Source: Bacillus fungorum
GTDB lineage: Bacteria > Bacillota > Bacilli > Bacillales > Bacillaceae_G
Assembly: GCF_002746455.1 (NCBI RefSeq)
Contig: NZ_NWUW01000028.1
Span: 1-50,715 of the forward strand
Direction: 5' to 3'
DNA length: 50,715 bases
Positions 50,641-50,715 of the stretch are shown one piece after another (position 1 is the stretch's first letter; each line of letters begins with the position of its first letter). The translations under genes and the position numbers were made by a program. Under the pieces are notes generated by a model, which did not search any database, was not told the DNA's origin, and saw only the letters and a list, made by a program, of their open reading frames with translations.

Positions 50641-50715
50641 GCATAAAACATAAAAAAGAATCGTCCAACTTTGATATAATTAAGTCACCACAACCAAATC
50701 ACCAAAAGAAAGGAA
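50641..50715 (+). other. Upstream region of a gene beyond the window edge
   Basis: The last 75 bp contain a TATAAT hexamer (50675-50680) and end in AAAGAAAGGAA, a ribosome-binding site. A plus-strand gene probably starts just after 50715. Its identity cannot be seen. Confidence 0.45.

Overview
The window is chromosomal DNA of a Bacillus cereus-group organism. Supporting signs are the low G+C content, strong Shine-Dalgarno sites with many TTG and GTG starts, an alpha/beta-type spore protein, and above all the block inhA1 / sinI-sinR / calY / DUF4047 gene / tasA / sipW, which has the gene order known from B. cereus. The species within the group cannot be fixed from this sequence.

Layout. 1-127: the end of an IS3-family insertion sequence. 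274-5116: a spore protein, a Ktr-type K+ channel subunit, a TerC-family gene behind a yybP-ykoY (Mn2+) riboswitch, a formate/nitrite-type channel behind a Rex operator, a receiver-like protein and the prepilin peptidase ComC. 5229-8984: lutABC (lactate oxidation) and its regulator LutR, with a LutR operator and a cre site in the leader. 9182-12224: a three-gene operon of beta-propeller lipoprotein, response regulator and histidine kinase. 12361-16331: a ysfBCD-type (glycolate/2-hydroxyacid oxidase) locus. 16787-22824: a CAP-domain secreted protein, an SdpI-like membrane protein, an RluA pseudouridine synthase, an MMPL transporter and a PAP2 phosphatase. 22884-26607: potABCD polyamine transport. 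26846-28213: an aldehyde dehydrogenase.

28384-36320 is the SinR-controlled biofilm-matrix and exoprotease region. SipW processes the fibre proteins TasA and CalY. A DUF4047 protein lies between them and has a similar signal-peptide junction. SinI antagonises SinR, and InhA1 is transcribed divergently from sinI. Three transcription units here (sipW, the DUF4047 gene, calY) carry the same operator shape, GTTCTT-N4-AAGAAC or a variant, 9-10 bp downstream of the -10 box.

36475-39961 holds small unrecognised genes, a solitary and diverged tRNA-Val(GAC), and an XRE regulator with membrane-protein partners. After a roughly 0.8 kb gene-free region come odhA and odhB (2-oxoglutarate dehydrogenase E1 and E2), with a cre-like site at the likely promoter. 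The window ends with three genes (45164-50586) for a thiazole/oxazole-modified peptide (TOMM) of the heterocycloanthracin type: a ThiF-like maturation protein, a fused leader-binding/YcaO cyclodehydratase and a tandem SagB-type dehydrogenase. No precursor peptide gene is visible next to them.
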